This document shows, in pieces, positions 20,330 to 31,039 of a DNA stretch of 64,000 nucleotides. This stretch comes from Paralithodes platypus. Lineage: Eukaryota > Arthropoda > Malacostraca > Decapoda > Lithodidae. The stretch spans positions 46,705,243 through 46,769,242 of the forward strand of contig CM064518.1 of NCBI GenBank assembly GCA_032716605.1. Reading direction: 5' to 3'. How positions within the stretch are numbered: the stretch's first letter is position 1; every line of letters begins with the position of its first letter. The notes beneath the pieces are model-generated. The model did no database searches. It saw only the letters and a program-made list of their open reading frames with translations, and had not been told where the DNA came from. The position numbers and the translations under genes are program-made.

Positions 20330-20975
20330 GCCTAACCTAACCTAGTATTATGGGTGGGGGTTGCCGCCCCCACACCCCCGCTGGTTGAGTACTAATCCCT
20401 TTAACTAAAAACGGCGGGTGCCCAACCCCGAAAGGGGTTGAAATAGGGGAGCTAGTTGAAATAGGGGAGCTATCCCCTCGCCAAAGGTGGCTTTCTAGGG
20501 CCTTTCCTAGCTGATGCTGAGAGGATTGGGTTCTAGTCATGTGGTGATGGGCTGGTCTATCAGAGTGAGAACTGGGCAATCTCTGCCATACCCATAGCTT
20601 ACTCTGACTGTTCCTTATACTTATATATTTTCTAGATCTCAAGTGACAGCGTCTCTTCCGTGGATTGATCTCCCAATCTACCAAGATTGGAAGCCAAAGC
20701 GTCACATTTTTCCCTTGCCCCTCAACTTTCTCTTCATAATTGCTGAGGGGCACAGGGCCCTGGGTGGGGCTTTGGTTTCCCGGGCGTTTCCGCACCCTCC
20801 TCAGCTCCCCGCCATGGAGTGGCTTCGGTCACCCAGGCTTTATTGTGGTCGGTGGGTAGGGTTCTGTGGGGGCGCTCGGTTATGGCCTTGGCCTTGCTCG
20901 GGGCCTTGGGGCTGTTCGGCCAGGCAGCATGGGGAACAACAACAACAACAACAACTAAAAAAAAAAAAAAAATTG
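20330..20975. repeat. CCTAA/GC-hairpin module followed by an unclassified repeat with (AAC)n tail
   Basis: 20330-20385 holds CCTAACCTAACCTAGTATT and a GGGGGTTGCCGCCCCC hairpin, as in the 105-bp array. From about 20500 a GC-richer stretch ends in GCAGCATGGGGAACAACAAC with an (AAC)n(A)n tail (20935-20972). A tail like this suggests a retroposed element. The minus frame of 152 codons here has no recognised domain. Confidence 0.45.
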
Positions 20976-21063
20976 GCTGACGATTATACGAAGGTAAAAG
21001 AAAGTCGATGAAGTCTATGGTGTTTACTCTGCAATCTTCAGCTTGACTGTACATTGATAACGG

Positions 21064-21290
21064 GAAAGTACCGCATTGACAACCTTGTTACGAAAATTAA
21101 ATTTTAGTACCATACTTTTATATTAGGTTTTTCCGAGGGTTTAACACATTTTCATATGATCTTTAGAGCTATCGATGACTGAAAGTACCGTATTGACAAC
21201 TTGTTACGAAAAAGAAATTTTACTACCATACTTTTTTATTAGGTTATGCCGAGGGTTAAATCAAATTTTCTTATGATCTTTAGAGCATAT
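21064..21290 (+). repeat. Two direct copies of an approximately 115-bp unit
   Basis: GAAAGTACCGCATTGACAAC...ATGATCTTTAGAGC is repeated at about 21064-21175 and 21180-21288. A third copy is at 23284-23390, with TTGACAACCATGTTACGAAA and GATGTTTAGAGCATATA. Confidence 0.8.
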
Positions 21291-21664
21291 AGATTCATTA
21301 TTTATCTTCAAATATATCAAACAAAATTGTGGTATTAAAATAACATTAACCCGAAATAATTTAGGCAAGAGTTCTGTTATCGGGCATATCACCTACCTCT
21401 GACCGGTTATATCCTAGTGTTTACAATACCCCTTTGAAAGGACATTAGCCAGAAAAACTAAATAAGATGGTCACTAATTTTCCCATGGATTTTTTTATTT
21501 TTCCCTGTTAGTTTTCATCAATATATAGTGTTTGGAAATAATTACAACCCTCGGCGAAACCGTTTTCCCCATTATACAACGATCTTAAGACATGCCGCCC
21601 GATAGTGGGGAGGGCTATGAAGTACAGTACAGGGAAAATGAGGGGTTAAATGCGTAAAACGGCG

Positions 21665-21905
21665 ATTAGGCCTAAAACGTATTTTAGCAAAACTTGGCTC
21701 GGGTTTTAAGGTATTTCAAAGGCCTAAAACCCAATATTTCGAAAACCCGAGCCAAGTTTTGGCCAAAGCTGGCTCGGATTTTGAGAGTTTGTAGACAAAA
21801 AAATTACTGTAACCTCATTTAGAAATTTGGCTCAGGTTTCCCGAAATTGAAAAGCCAGAAAACCCGAGCCAAGTTTTGGCAAAACTTGGCTCGGATTTTG
21901 AGAAT
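21665..21905. repeat. Alternating inverted copies of CCGAGCCAAGTTTTG
   Basis: At least five copies of CAAAACTTGGCTCGG or its complement lie within 240 bp, alternating in direction (about 21675, 21745, 21768, 21860, 21882). The same 15-mer is part of each 105-bp unit at 19246-19592. Confidence 0.75.
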
Positions 21906-22214
21906 CGAAAAAGACTAACGAAATGTCGGTAATCGGCTCATGATTTCCCTAATTGCAAAGCCATATAACCAGACTTATCGAAAACGTAGCACTTATTTAA
22001 ATCATAAATATCCAGTAACATAGACCTAGTACATCAGATACAAGCCTAATCCACACCTAACGCCTACAATGTGTCCATAGTACCTAGTAGGCCTACGTGG
22101 GATACAACATGGCGGTTGGGCCGCCGCCCATTTAGTACCGGTATTCGGGCTTATCTGTAAATACTACCGCAACTACGAATCTTGTTTCTGAGACCTAGTA
22201 TATTAACCTAACCA

Positions 22215-22776
22215 AACAACCCAACCTAACCTAACCTAGACCCAGTATGTGGGATACTAAACTAGCCCTTGGATGCCAGGTACATAGTACTCAGTACGTG
22301 GGATACTAAACTAGCCCTTGCATGCCAGGTACAGCGGATTCATAGTACTCAGTACGTGGCATACTAAACTAGCCCTTGCATGCGAAGTAAAGCGGATTCA
22401 TATTACTCAGTATGTGGAATACTAAACTAGCCCTTGCATGCCAGGTACAGCGGATTCATAGTACTCAGTACGTTGGATACTAAACTAGCCCTTGCATGCC
22501 AGGTACAGCGGATTCATAGTACTCAGTACGTGGCATACTAAACTAGCCCTTGCATGCCAGGTACAGCGGATTCATATTAGCCTACTCAGTATGTTGAATA
22601 CTAAACTAGCCCTTGCATGCCAGGTACAGCGGATTCATAGTACAGTACTCAGTACGTTGGATACTAAACTAGCCCTTGCATACCAGGTACAGCGGATTCA
22701 TATTACTCAGTATGTGGAATACTAAACTAGCCCTTGCATGCCAGCAACAGCGGATTCATAGTACTCAGTACGTGGT
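22215..22776 (+). repeat. 58-bp tandem repeat, about 9-10 units
   Basis: ACTAAACTAGCCCTT starts at 22256, 22305, 22363, 22421, 22479, 22537, 22600, 22663 and 22721. The spacing is 58 bp except for one 49-bp unit and two 63-bp units. Each unit has GCCAGGTACAGCGGATTCAT and ACTCAGTACGT. It begins just after a CCTAA run (22204-22237). Confidence 0.95.
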
Positions 22777-23280
22777 ATTTATTACCCATTAATTTCTGGA
22801 AGTTTAAACCTATGCAAAAAAAAACTTACCTCTTACACGTCACATCAGTAGGCAAACACCCATGTTCTGTGAATACTTTCAGGCAGCAGTATTATTTTGT
22901 GTAGTGTCTACAATACTAGAGTGTGGCAGAGGTGAACATACTTTGCATTCTACCGCCATGACTCGACTGGCAATTTTCAGGTAAATCAAGGTGGGTATCT
23001 GTGATTGGCCGATTGCAATGACGTAATCAACATATTATACCGGAGTGATTGGCTCCCGAGGGTATGCGTGACATAGCATATGCGTTATAATGACGTGTTC
23101 ACAAAAAAAGCCAATAGGAACCCAGTAGTGTCTCGTGACATGGTGCGCAAAGCTGTGGAAATGAACACCTGTAGTTTTGACAGAGATGGGCAGGTGGAGT
23201 TAGTGTTGACTAAAAAGCTGGTGGACAGACCTCGGGAGACAGATGAAAATGGCGTGTGTACGAATCGGTGCCGTCTATAG

Positions 23281-23560
23281 GAAGGATTGACAACCATGTT
23301 ACGAAAAACTTCCATTTTAGTACCATATATTTTTATTAGGTTTTGCCGAGGCTTAAAACACATTTTCATACGATGTTTAGAGCATATAAAATCCATATTT
23401 GTTTTCAAATATTGCAAAATAATTGGTGACCAACTTATTTAGTTATACGATACTCATTAGCCTAACCTAACAACCTTACCTAACCTATCCTAGTATTAGG
23501 GGTGGGGGCTGCCACCCCCACACCCCTGCCCCCCACACCCCCGCTGTTTGACATCCAACT
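23281..23560. repeat. Unit of the 21064 repeat, then a CCTAA/GC-hairpin module
   Basis: 23455-23550 holds TTAGCCTAACCTAACAACC, CCTAGTATTAGGGGTGGGGG and a GGGGGCTGCCACCCCC imperfect hairpin, followed by two C-rich (CACACCCC) steps. Confidence 0.65.
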
Positions 23561-23999
23561 TACGTGTTCACACGACGTACGCCCGGTAACACAACTCATT
23601 CCATAATTTATTGGAGACATTGCAGGTCTATGGAATTCCTATACAGTACAGTACTGTACTTATGTATAATCCGTTATTGGACAATAATTTTGATCACCTT
23701 TATGAAACCTGATATTGTCGGAAAAAAACTAGATAATAATGATAATAGGCCTACTGTATGATAAACTAATGATAAACTTTTTTTCAATTGCAGATCGCTG
23801 GAGGTTGGCGTCCAATTGAGCCCAACGAAGACTCACCAGGACCGGCAGGGACTACGAGGCGACACACTTGACCCAACTGCCTCAAGAAATTAAAGGTGAT
23901 TATAAACGCTAACACTGAGTGTGGTGGATGGATGGAGTTGAGAGGTACACAGGTCTCCCTCAATTTATGATTGGGTTACGTTCCTGAAAACCCGATCTT

Positions 24000-24430
24000 A
24001 AATATAAAAATAATATAGCCACCCTAAAATTAATGGGGTAAATGGGGATGCATTCTCGGACCAGCCAAAACCCAAACTTCGGATAGTGAGGGAGATCTGT
24101 ATATGAGTGAGTGTGTTGGGTGGGAGGAGGAATCCTGGCTAACTGATGGCAGAGATGGGCAAGGATGTAGTTAACGGGTGTACCGCCCGTCTTGTTTACA
24201 CTATGCGGACGCTCACCATCATGTTCCTGTCTATTTTGACTGCCTTTGGATACAAGAATACAGTACCCTAACCAAACAACGTAACCTAACCTAACCTAGT
24301 ATTATAGATTTATAAGTATTTATTTTATTATAAGTATTTATAGATGATTTATGTTGTATGTCGGTAGTGGTACACCCGGTAACTACATCCATCCCCAGAG
24401 ATGCATGGAGGCGATCCATTTGTGGCCACC
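24000..24430 (+). mobile_element. RTE-like LINE 3' end, split by an F1 element
   Basis: Reads YMSECVGWEEESWLTDGRDA before the insertion and continues WRRSICGHPLEDG after it, the counterpart of the last 40 residues of the RTE at 7482-8201. Ends near GGCAACAAGAG without the ATAG tail. Confidence 0.65.
24158..24395 (+). mobile_element. F1 DNA transposon, 238 bp, with CCTAA cargo, nested in RTE
   Basis: Ends GGCAAGGATGTAG and CTACATCCATCCC, exact 8-bp duplication CAGAGATG (24150-24157 and 24396-24403). Internal order: TTTTGACTGCCTTTGGATAC, CCTAACCAAACAACG, three CCTAA units, CTAGTATTATAG. The duplication rebuilds the RTE sequence GGCAGAGATGCATGG when the element is removed. Confidence 0.9.
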
Positions 24431-24683
24431 CCCTCGAGGATGGCAACAAGAGATGTTTTCTAAACTGAATGACATTTTTAACCTTTGTGTATTTGAGGAT
24501 GCGTTTCAAACTTTATTCTTGCTATCATTAGATAATTTTAGGCTGTTAGGCAGTTTATTTAGAATCTGTCAGACTTAAAAGGTGTATTATGTTAGTTTGT
24601 ACCCTGTTAGCTTCAAAAGGCCCTCTTGAAACTGCATAAAATTGTCTAATCATCTAAGATACTTACAGATAGGGATCTGTATC

Positions 24684-24730
24684 TTGTGTTTGTAGACCTG
24701 GAGAAGACCTTTGATAAGGTGTTCTGGACA
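24684..24730 (+). mobile_element. Short reverse transcriptase fragment
   Basis: LVFVDLEKTFDKVFW on the plus strand matches motif A of an RTE-type reverse transcriptase. Nothing else of the element is visible on either side. Confidence 0.45.
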
Positions 24731-24971
24731 GGACCTACATAAGAAGTACAATATGATACTGTATTATAATGTAAAAATTGCAAAATAAACAAACCAAAAC
24801 TTGGACGAACACAGTAAAAAGACAAAAGAACTTATCAAAATCGCTATGTGGAAACAACACTCTAGCAAAAGAATAATTTATAAGTAAAAGAACATAATCC
24901 ACCACATAGGGTGTAGCCTACATTACTACATGAGCAAGTTAATGAAAATCATAATAGTCAAATGTTTAAGC

Positions 24972-25178
24972 TGGAGTCACACGAGCCGTTTTTCGAGCAA
25001 TTTTTACGGGCAATTGTGGTCTGGCAGCTTCAAAAATTACACTTTGTAAAAAATCAACAGCCTAACATACTTTACCTTCAGTCTAGTTACCGATATCAGT
25101 GCAAAAAGTCCCGAAATATAACGAGAACAAAACTTGCTCATGGAAAATTGACGGAAAAATCGCTCGTGCTTTACTCTA
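24972..25178. mobile_element. F6 inverted-repeat element
   Basis: Begins near GGAGTCACACGAGCCGTTTT and ends near AAAAATCGCTCGTGC, and is clearly matched by 40989-41175. The shared interior includes GGTCTGGCAGCTTCAAAAA and TCAGTCTAGTTACCGATA. The overlapping plus frame (24962-25252) is not a gene. Confidence 0.6.
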
Positions 25179-25205
25179 CTAATATTGGTGTTTTGTACAA
25201 ATTTT

Positions 25206-25417
25206 GGGAAGGATGTAGTTACCGGGTGTACCACTACCGACATACAACATAAATCATCTATAAATACTGTACTTATAATAAAATAAATACTTATAAATCT
25301 ATAATACTAGGTTAGGTTAGGTTAGGTTGTTTGGTTAGGGTAATGTATTTTTGTATCCAAAGGCAGTCAAAATTGACGGGAACATGATGGGGTACACCCG
25401 GTAACTACATTCTTGCC
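25206..25417 (-). mobile_element. F1 DNA transposon, 212 bp, with TTAGG cargo
   Basis: Ends GGGAAGGATGTAG and CTACATTCTTGCC, exact 8-bp duplication CAAATTTT (25198-25205 and 25418-25425). The interior is the inverse of the 24158 copy: ATACTAGGTTAGG, three TTAGG units, TTGTTTGGTTAGGG, GTATCCAAAGGCAGTCAAAA. These two copies are about 1 kb apart in opposite orientation. Confidence 0.9.
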
Positions 25418-25608
25418 CAAATTTTGTATACCGGTACTGTATCGATAGTGTAGGCACTGTTCAAAAGACTCATGTGGTGTTTTTATCTTTCAGTTGGAGA
25501 TGAAGTTACTGCCTCTACGATCTCTACCACCAATACCACTACCAACAACAACTACCACCATCACCCACATCACCAGTTAGTAAATTAAATAGTTAGTTGA
25601 TTAGGTAC

Positions 25609-25985
25609 TTAAGGGGAGACGGGCCCTTTTTTTTGGTCTATTTATTCATTTATTACTTTATATCTTAGTTTTCTTGCTAGACCTCCATCAAGATTAAAAG
25701 AACACCCACAAGACCCCCTTCAAAATAGATTTGTACATTTTTCGGTAGAAATATGTCCCGGCCAAAGGCCGATTCCTCCTAAAATTACAGGCTCGCTATC
25801 GCTCGTCAGAAAAAAATTGACATCTAGGTCCTAAATGGCTCGAAAGGTCTTAAAATTGACAACTAAATGGGGCGAAAGGTGTTAAAAGCGTCAAACTAAT
25901 GAGCCGAAGGTCTTATAATCTCAAAACAAATGGGGCTTAACACGAGGGAGAAAGAGGACCAGAAAAACGACCCGCCTCCCCTTAA
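25609..25985 (-). mobile_element. F2 TTAA element
   Basis: Runs TTAA-GGGGAGACGGG to CGCCTCCCC-TTAA. F2 landmarks, all present here in inverse order: CTCCCTCATGTTTAGCCCC-like end, three AAGACCTTTCG-like steps, GGCGAGCGATAGCGAGCC hairpin, GGCCTTCGGCC hairpin, GAAAAATGTACAAATTTATC. F2 codes for nothing. TTAA duplication points to a piggyBac- or Kolobok-type transposase acting in trans. Confidence 0.85.
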
Positions 25986-26339
25986 CAGTAGTTAAGGAAC
26001 ATTGGTTATGAAAATGATAAAATGTTCAGCGGTACAAAAGACCAAACTGTAAACCATCTTTGTATACCGGTATCTTTGTGTAATTTTATAGCTACTGTTT
26101 TATCTGAGCATACCGTATTTATAATTTGTCATATTATAGTTTAGTCTACAGGAAATTTAGCATGAAGGAGGGGAATGTAGTGTAGGGTGATAGGGCGGAA
26201 GACAGATTTAATTGGAGATAGCATAGATATTTGAAAATATTGCAAGGTGATGAGCATATATATAAAGATCAAATTTATACCTGTAGAGATAAGTTTATAT
26301 ACAAATAGTATCTGGTATAAATAAGCTAGGTGGACTAAG

Positions 26340-26510
26340 CTATAAGAAAGTATGCCAAGAGTGAGATGGAGGGATGGAGTTATATATGAGTGTAGGTGGT
26401 GTTGGGTGGGTGGAGGGACGCCGGCTTACGAATGACAGAGGGACTAGGAGGCGATTCATCTGTGGCTTCTGGCAATAGATAAATAGATAGAGAGAGAGAG
26501 AGAGAGTGGG
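26340..26510 (+). mobile_element. RTE-like LINE 3' end with GATA-type tail
   Basis: Reads GGVGWVEGRRLTNDRGTRRR then stops and tails off into GGCAATAGATAAATAGATAG and (AG)n, the same end as the RTE copy at 7452. Confidence 0.65.
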
Positions 26511-26534
26511 GCGGGGCAGGGCAGGGGTGGGGGT

Positions 26535-26680
26535 AATACATTCTTGTTAATTTAGGTGCTTATGTTCTGGGTGTGGTGTCCCGAGTTCGAATCCCGGGAG
26601 GACCATATGCTTTCATTAGTTTATTCAAGTACGGTTTGTAATTGATGATTAATGTTGAGAACGGGGTGTTACTTATTTGA
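26535..26680 (+). mobile_element. tRNA-derived SINE (family S2)
   Basis: Short SINE of about 150 bp: B box GAGTTCGAATCCCGGGAGGA, then ATATGCTTTCATTAGTTTAT, then GTAATTGATGATTAATGTT and AGAACGGGGTGTTACTTA. More complete copies at 29720 and 60060 show the A-box part (GGTGTAATGGTTTAG). No 3' acceptor stem pairs with the head. Confidence 0.75.
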
Positions 26681-27056
26681 TATACTGTACTGTATTTGCT
26701 GCAAAGTATTCATATAAAATAAAGTATTTTATTTGATGCTCATTAAGTTTGATGAGGATTTAGCTACCGTACTTTCATTACACATTGATACTGTATTATA
26801 TCCACAAAAATCTGGTGTTTATCTTATATTGATATCAATATTTTTGTAAAGACTTAACAGATGGTTTACAGGTTCTGGTATTGTGATCTATAGGGAGAGA
26901 TGTTGCCTTTTATATATTTACATTGACCATGTTGTATACCTATTCTTTAAGGTGTTCCAGTGTTTTAATTCATGAATCACATAGTACTTGTGTAGAGGGA
27001 TTTACCGGTAAAATCTTGGATTCTGAGGAAATTTCTTTAGGTACATCAAAGTCATT

Positions 27057-27240
27057 ATGCCACGAGTTGTGGCATAGTCAGTAGAGCGTCGGCTGCTGAT
27101 TAAAAGGTCGGTGGATTGAGCCCGCACTGTCAAAATTTTATTGGTAGATGTCAAGCCCGGGCAACTTGACCTAGCGATTCGTGACAAACGCCTAATGTAC
27201 ATGGCCACCCCATCTCGGGAATTACGCTGTCTGACAAAAA
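27057..27240 (+). mobile_element. tRNA-derived SINE (family S4)
   Basis: GTGGCATAGTCAGTAGAGCG gives an A box and GGTCGGTGGATTGAGCCCG a B-box-like stretch. A unique body with CCCGGGCAACTTGACC follows and ends ACAAAAAAACAACTTAG. Single copy in the window; the spacing fits a tRNA head, but the acceptor ends do not pair. Confidence 0.55.
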
Positions 27241-27504
27241 AACAACTTAGAGGTTTGAAGTAGCGTCTATGTTTTTAAACGTGGCAAATTCGCATTTGAT
27301 CCCTTTAAGCTAGAAACTGTACTCCCCCACCAAAGGGCAAAGTCATGGAGGTCAGTGACTCGTCATCTCAGAGCTTAGTGTACGGCCCCAAGTTTTCTAA
27401 TGCGGGTCTAATTTTCTTTACAATTTAAATATTCATTATTCTTGGGGATTTCAAGAACTTAGAATATACCACACTGGATCTTATACTTATAGTAAAAAGA
27501 ATGA

Positions 27505-27618
27505 AGGGAGATAATTAGCAGCCTGTTTATTGCTGGAGGTCCTTTTTAAACTGAATCAAATTGTCTAATAGTGAGCGTAATAAATGAAAAAGACGTTGCC
27601 AGCACAGAAAGGGTTAAG
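27505..27618 (+). mobile_element. F3 TTAA hairpin element, right half
   Basis: GTTTATTGCTGGAGGTCC, AATTGTCTAATAGTG and CACAGAAAGGGTTAA are the right-hand half of F3. The left half is missing or too decayed to see. Confidence 0.55.
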
Positions 27619-28309
27619 ACTCTTTTTTTTCAATAACTGTGGTACAGTGGTTCATTACATTATATATCCTGAGATGTTCAAAGTTACCTCCCTATCCGAA
27701 GTTAGCCTATTTTACAGGTAACTAACCTAGATGTTTTTTTTTCTACGTGGTGAGGTAGACAAAAGGCAAAACTGGCTGTGACGAGTGCCTCCCCTAGATT
27801 TGAAAGAGTGATAGGGCCAAAATCAAGTATTGTTCGAGTCAAAATATCTGGACACACACAGTTTGAAGTAATTTAAGTCATAGAATGAGGGTAAGATGGA
27901 TGGTATACAACATGGTAACTAATGTATAATATAACAGGTGTAACTCTCCTTATGATAATCTCCCGCTGAATTTTCTACCATGTTTCATTTACCAACAGTT
28001 CCAGTAACCAACCCAACACTTCTCCAAGATCAAGGTTGGTCAGTCAAGGTTAAGTCACAGTACCACTTTTAACAGTCAATTTTTCTCCGAGTCACAGTGT
28101 CCGAGACAATAATATCTTGTTAGTGAAGTATAGACAGTGTATAGTGTCCAATGTTTTTTAAAGTTTTCCTGTCCAAAGTTAGGTTTGGCATCCTCTACCC
28201 AACCTTAGCTGTTTCTGTCTGTCTCTTTTACTGTCCTACTTTTCTTTCTGGGGGCAGGGGGCTAGGAATCCTCCTTCCCTTGTAAAATTCTCCTACTCAT
28301 CGAGACAGA

Positions 28310-28465
28310 AAAAGGGGCGAGGGAACGCATAAATAGTCCCGGACCCTAAGAATTTGGAACTTTAAAGATTTCAGTTTGGGCTCTGTCTCGAGTCGGCCAT
28401 GCCCAGCAATGGGTTATGTGCCTGAGTATATACATACTGTACATACATACCGTACATATACCTAT
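28310..28465 (+). repeat. Dispersed repeat with (CATA)n tail
   Basis: GAGGGAACGCATAAATAGTC, GGCTCTGTCTCGAGTCGGCC and CAGCAATGGG run in the same order as at 54416-54560, and inverted at 29890-30090. It ends in a GTACATACATAC tail. Confidence 0.65.
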
Positions 28466-28569
28466 ACTGTATACTACTATTTTCATCTTTACTGGAGGAG
28501 AAATTTCAACGCTTAGCAGCCAATTTCCTGACATATAATTGTAGAATACAGAGTATATATATATATTGC

Positions 28570-29190
28570 TTGATGGATTGATCCCTGAGGGGGTGACCAC
28601 AAAAGAATCGCCTTCATACTTGTTTGTCATCGTCAGCCAATTAAATAAGCTACAATTTTCCATTACCTGACCGTTCAACTCTCACCTCACATTCTGTGGC
28701 TTCATCCCTCTCACAATCTTATTTTGTTTACCACACTGACCTTCAGGTTCCATTTCTCACACAAAAGCACCAAACATATTTACCATACCCTGCAACTCTC
28801 TCTTATTGTCAGTCATCGAAATTGTATTAGTGCACCCGCCTTTCAACACAGTCCCATCCCTAGAATTGGCAAATTTTCTCAGTCTCTCCTTTACTCAACA
28901 AGTGAACTCTGGAACTCTCTCCCTCATCTTATGACTTAAACTGCTTTAAACTTTGTGTGTCCAGGCATTTCGACCCCAACGTCCCTTGAATTTGGCCGTC
29001 ACTCTTTCGGCTTTGGGGGAGACACTTGTTACAGGCAACCTGTCTTTTGTCTCCTTCATTACACATAGGAAAATAAAGAAACAAAAATCATCAACAAACA
29101 GTAGCACAGGCAACTTCCCTTCATTCCCTTCCCGTACCAGGAGTACTCCAGCACCCACTGCTCTTCCTTGTATTTCTGTCATGCCTCCAT
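28570..29190 (-). pseudogene. RTE-like LINE fragment interrupted by another LINE 3' end
   Basis: Minus-strand pieces read GKLPVLLFVDD (from FADD, now FVDD), then after a 260-bp break TISMTDNKRELQGMVNMFGA and LNGQVMENCS. The break (about 28831-29095) is filled by a plus-strand CR1/Jockey-group 3' end. At 28570-28640 the RTE 3' part shows GGATTGATCCCTGAGGGGGT. Confidence 0.7.
28831..29095 (+). mobile_element. CR1/Jockey-group LINE 3' end inserted in RTE
   Basis: Reads SLLYSTSELWNSLPHLMT then, past a stop, the blocks TGTGTGTCCAGGCATTT, CCCTTGAATTTGG and GGGGGAGACACT. It ends in an A-rich tail (AAAATAAAGAAACAAAAATC). The same end occurs at 40000-40110 and 47998-48310, and inverted at 5595 and 27745. 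Confidence 0.75.
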
Positions 29191-29201
29191 TCCTATATGT
29201 A

Positions 29202-29418
29202 CGATAGCGCTAATAAGTCATGTCTCAGCGTTCATTACATTTGGCTAGCTCTATGCTGTATTAATTATCTGCCAAATGTTGAATAGGGTGCATTTCTGTA
29301 GGAACATGTTTGTATATCTCACTCTAAATGAATACCGTAAATCAATTTTAGATATTACTGATACCAATTATTGATCAAAACATACTTGATACTGAGACAT
29401 CACTTATTAGGCCCACTG
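29202..29418. mobile_element. F5 mariner-like MITE, 217 bp
   Basis: Flanked by TA (29200-29201 and 29419-29420). Left end CGATAGCGCTAATAAGTCAT, right end ATCACTTATTAGGCCCACTG; the inner repeat extends through TGTCTCAG/CTGAGACA. Partner of the better preserved copy at 45277-45487. TA duplication and CAGT ends fit the Tc1/mariner superfamily. Confidence 0.75.
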
Positions 29419-29719
29419 TACTGAACAACCACAGGGACATTATCGTAATAAATACTTCAACTCAGTATATTTTCTCTGATATCTTGTTGCGGACACCAGA
29501 CTCGGACACAAATTCACTGTTAAATTTGTGTATGTGATTTGATCTTGAGAATCCTTGGAAATATTACCTTATGCACAAGACAGGCAGGATGTGTAACACC
29601 TTCGGTACGATGGCATTGTTTTATTTTATTCTGGCTAAAACTAGATACTTTTTTCAACTTAGGAAGGACCTTTATATGTTAGAGGACAGGCTGAGTAATA
29701 TGGCTTTTTCTTAACTGTG

Positions 29720-29875
29720 TTGGCGGTGTAATGGTTTAGATGCTTATGTTTTGGGTGTGGTGTCCCGAGTTGGAATCCCAGGAGGACCATATGCTTTCAT
29801 TAGTTTATTCAAGTGCATTGGGGTTTGTAATTGATGATTAATGTTAAGAACGGGGTGTTACTTAATACATTAAAT
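29720..29875 (+). mobile_element. tRNA-derived SINE (family S2)
   Basis: GTGTTGGCGGTGTAATGG (A box), GGTGTGGTGTCCCGAGTTGG and AATCCCAGGAGGACC (B box), then the S2 body and AACGGGGTGTTACTTAATA. Nearly the same as 26535, 36002 and 60060. Confidence 0.75.
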
Positions 29876-30154
29876 TAACATAATAAGGATATGTGGGGTT
29901 AAACTGAAAGATGTATGTATGTACACTTTGTACAGTATGTACTGTATATTCTCAGGCACATACCCCATTGCTGGGGGTGGCCGACTTGAGACAGAGCCCG
30001 AACAGAAACCTTTAAAGTTCGTTCCAATTCTTAGGGCCCGGGACCACTTTCCTGTTCCCTCGCCCCTTTCTCTGTTTTATTGAGTAGGAGAATTTTAGAA
30101 ACTGAAAGATAAGGTAATTAATATGGAGCTGAGGAGGCAGTGAGGTATTAAGAG

Positions 30155-30375
30155 TATCGGTGAAGAGATGCACAAGCAGGCAGAGAGAGATGTATGACAG
30201 TGAACGTAGAGGGAGTAGCATGGAGGGGTAGACCTAGAAAGACGCGGGATCAGGTTCTACGATCGGATATCCAATGCAAAAACTTAACAAGTGAGGCAGC
30301 CCAGAAGAGGGCTACCTGGCATTCCTCCATTAGGATGTGAAACTGAAACTGTGCCACTTATAGATCACTCAGTCT
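30155..30375 (+). mobile_element. LINE 3'-end fragment split by F2
   Basis: Second copy of the 2385-2640 fragment (NVEGVAWRGRPRKTRDQVLR-like reading). Its tail continues beyond the F2 element as AAGTATACATGTAGTGG at 30685-30702. Confidence 0.6.
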
Positions 30376-30686
30376 TTAAGGGGAGATGGGCTGTTTTTCT
30401 GGTCCCCCTCTCCCTCATGTTTAGCCCCATTGCTTTTGAGATTTTAAGACGTTCGGCCTATTAGTTTGGCTATTTTAAGAACTTTCGCGCCATTTCTGTC
30501 CATTTTAAGACCTTTCGTGCCACTTAGGTGTCGATTTCTTCCTGGCGAGCAATGGCGAGCCTGTAATTTAAGAGGAACCAAAATTTTTCTACCGAAAAAT
30601 GTACAAATTTATCTTGAAAGGGGGTCTAGGGGGTGTAATTTTAAGCTTGATGGAGGTCTAGGAACAAACTAAAAACCTCCTCTTAA
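30376..30686 (+). mobile_element. F2 TTAA element nested in a LINE tail
   Basis: TTAA-GGGGAGATGGGC to AACCTCCTC-TTAA, with all F2 landmarks in forward order. The flanks AGTCTTTAA and TTAAAGTATACATG match the unbroken ATCTTTAAAGTGCATG of the related LINE tail at 2612-2627. This shows insertion into TTAA with duplication of the four bases. Confidence 0.9.
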
Positions 30687-31039
30687 AGTATACATGTAGT
30701 GGGGTTGGCTGAGGCTAGGGTAGAAAGAGAAGTGTATCTACTGTACAGCATAGAGTAGGTTGAGATTAATTCTGCTACTTGGGGATGGTGCAGAGACTAA
30801 CTAGCTCTTCACGATGATCTGTTTTGCTTAGCTGGCAGGAGCTTGTCATGTGGAGAGAATAGGCTGAATAATTTTACCTACGAATAGCCAGAATATAGCC
30901 AAATGTCCTTCCTAAGCTGAATAAAATTACCTACCTATAGCCAGAATAAAAGCCAATGTTATGCTGAAGGTGTTAATTAATCATCCTGTTAATTATAGTG
31001 TATTCATTTTATATAGGACAAAAATCATGACCCATATCC

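Noticed and set aside
20337..20795. Minus-strand frame of 152 codons
   Set aside because: Runs through the CCTAA/GC-hairpin module and a repeat; no domain and no splice context.
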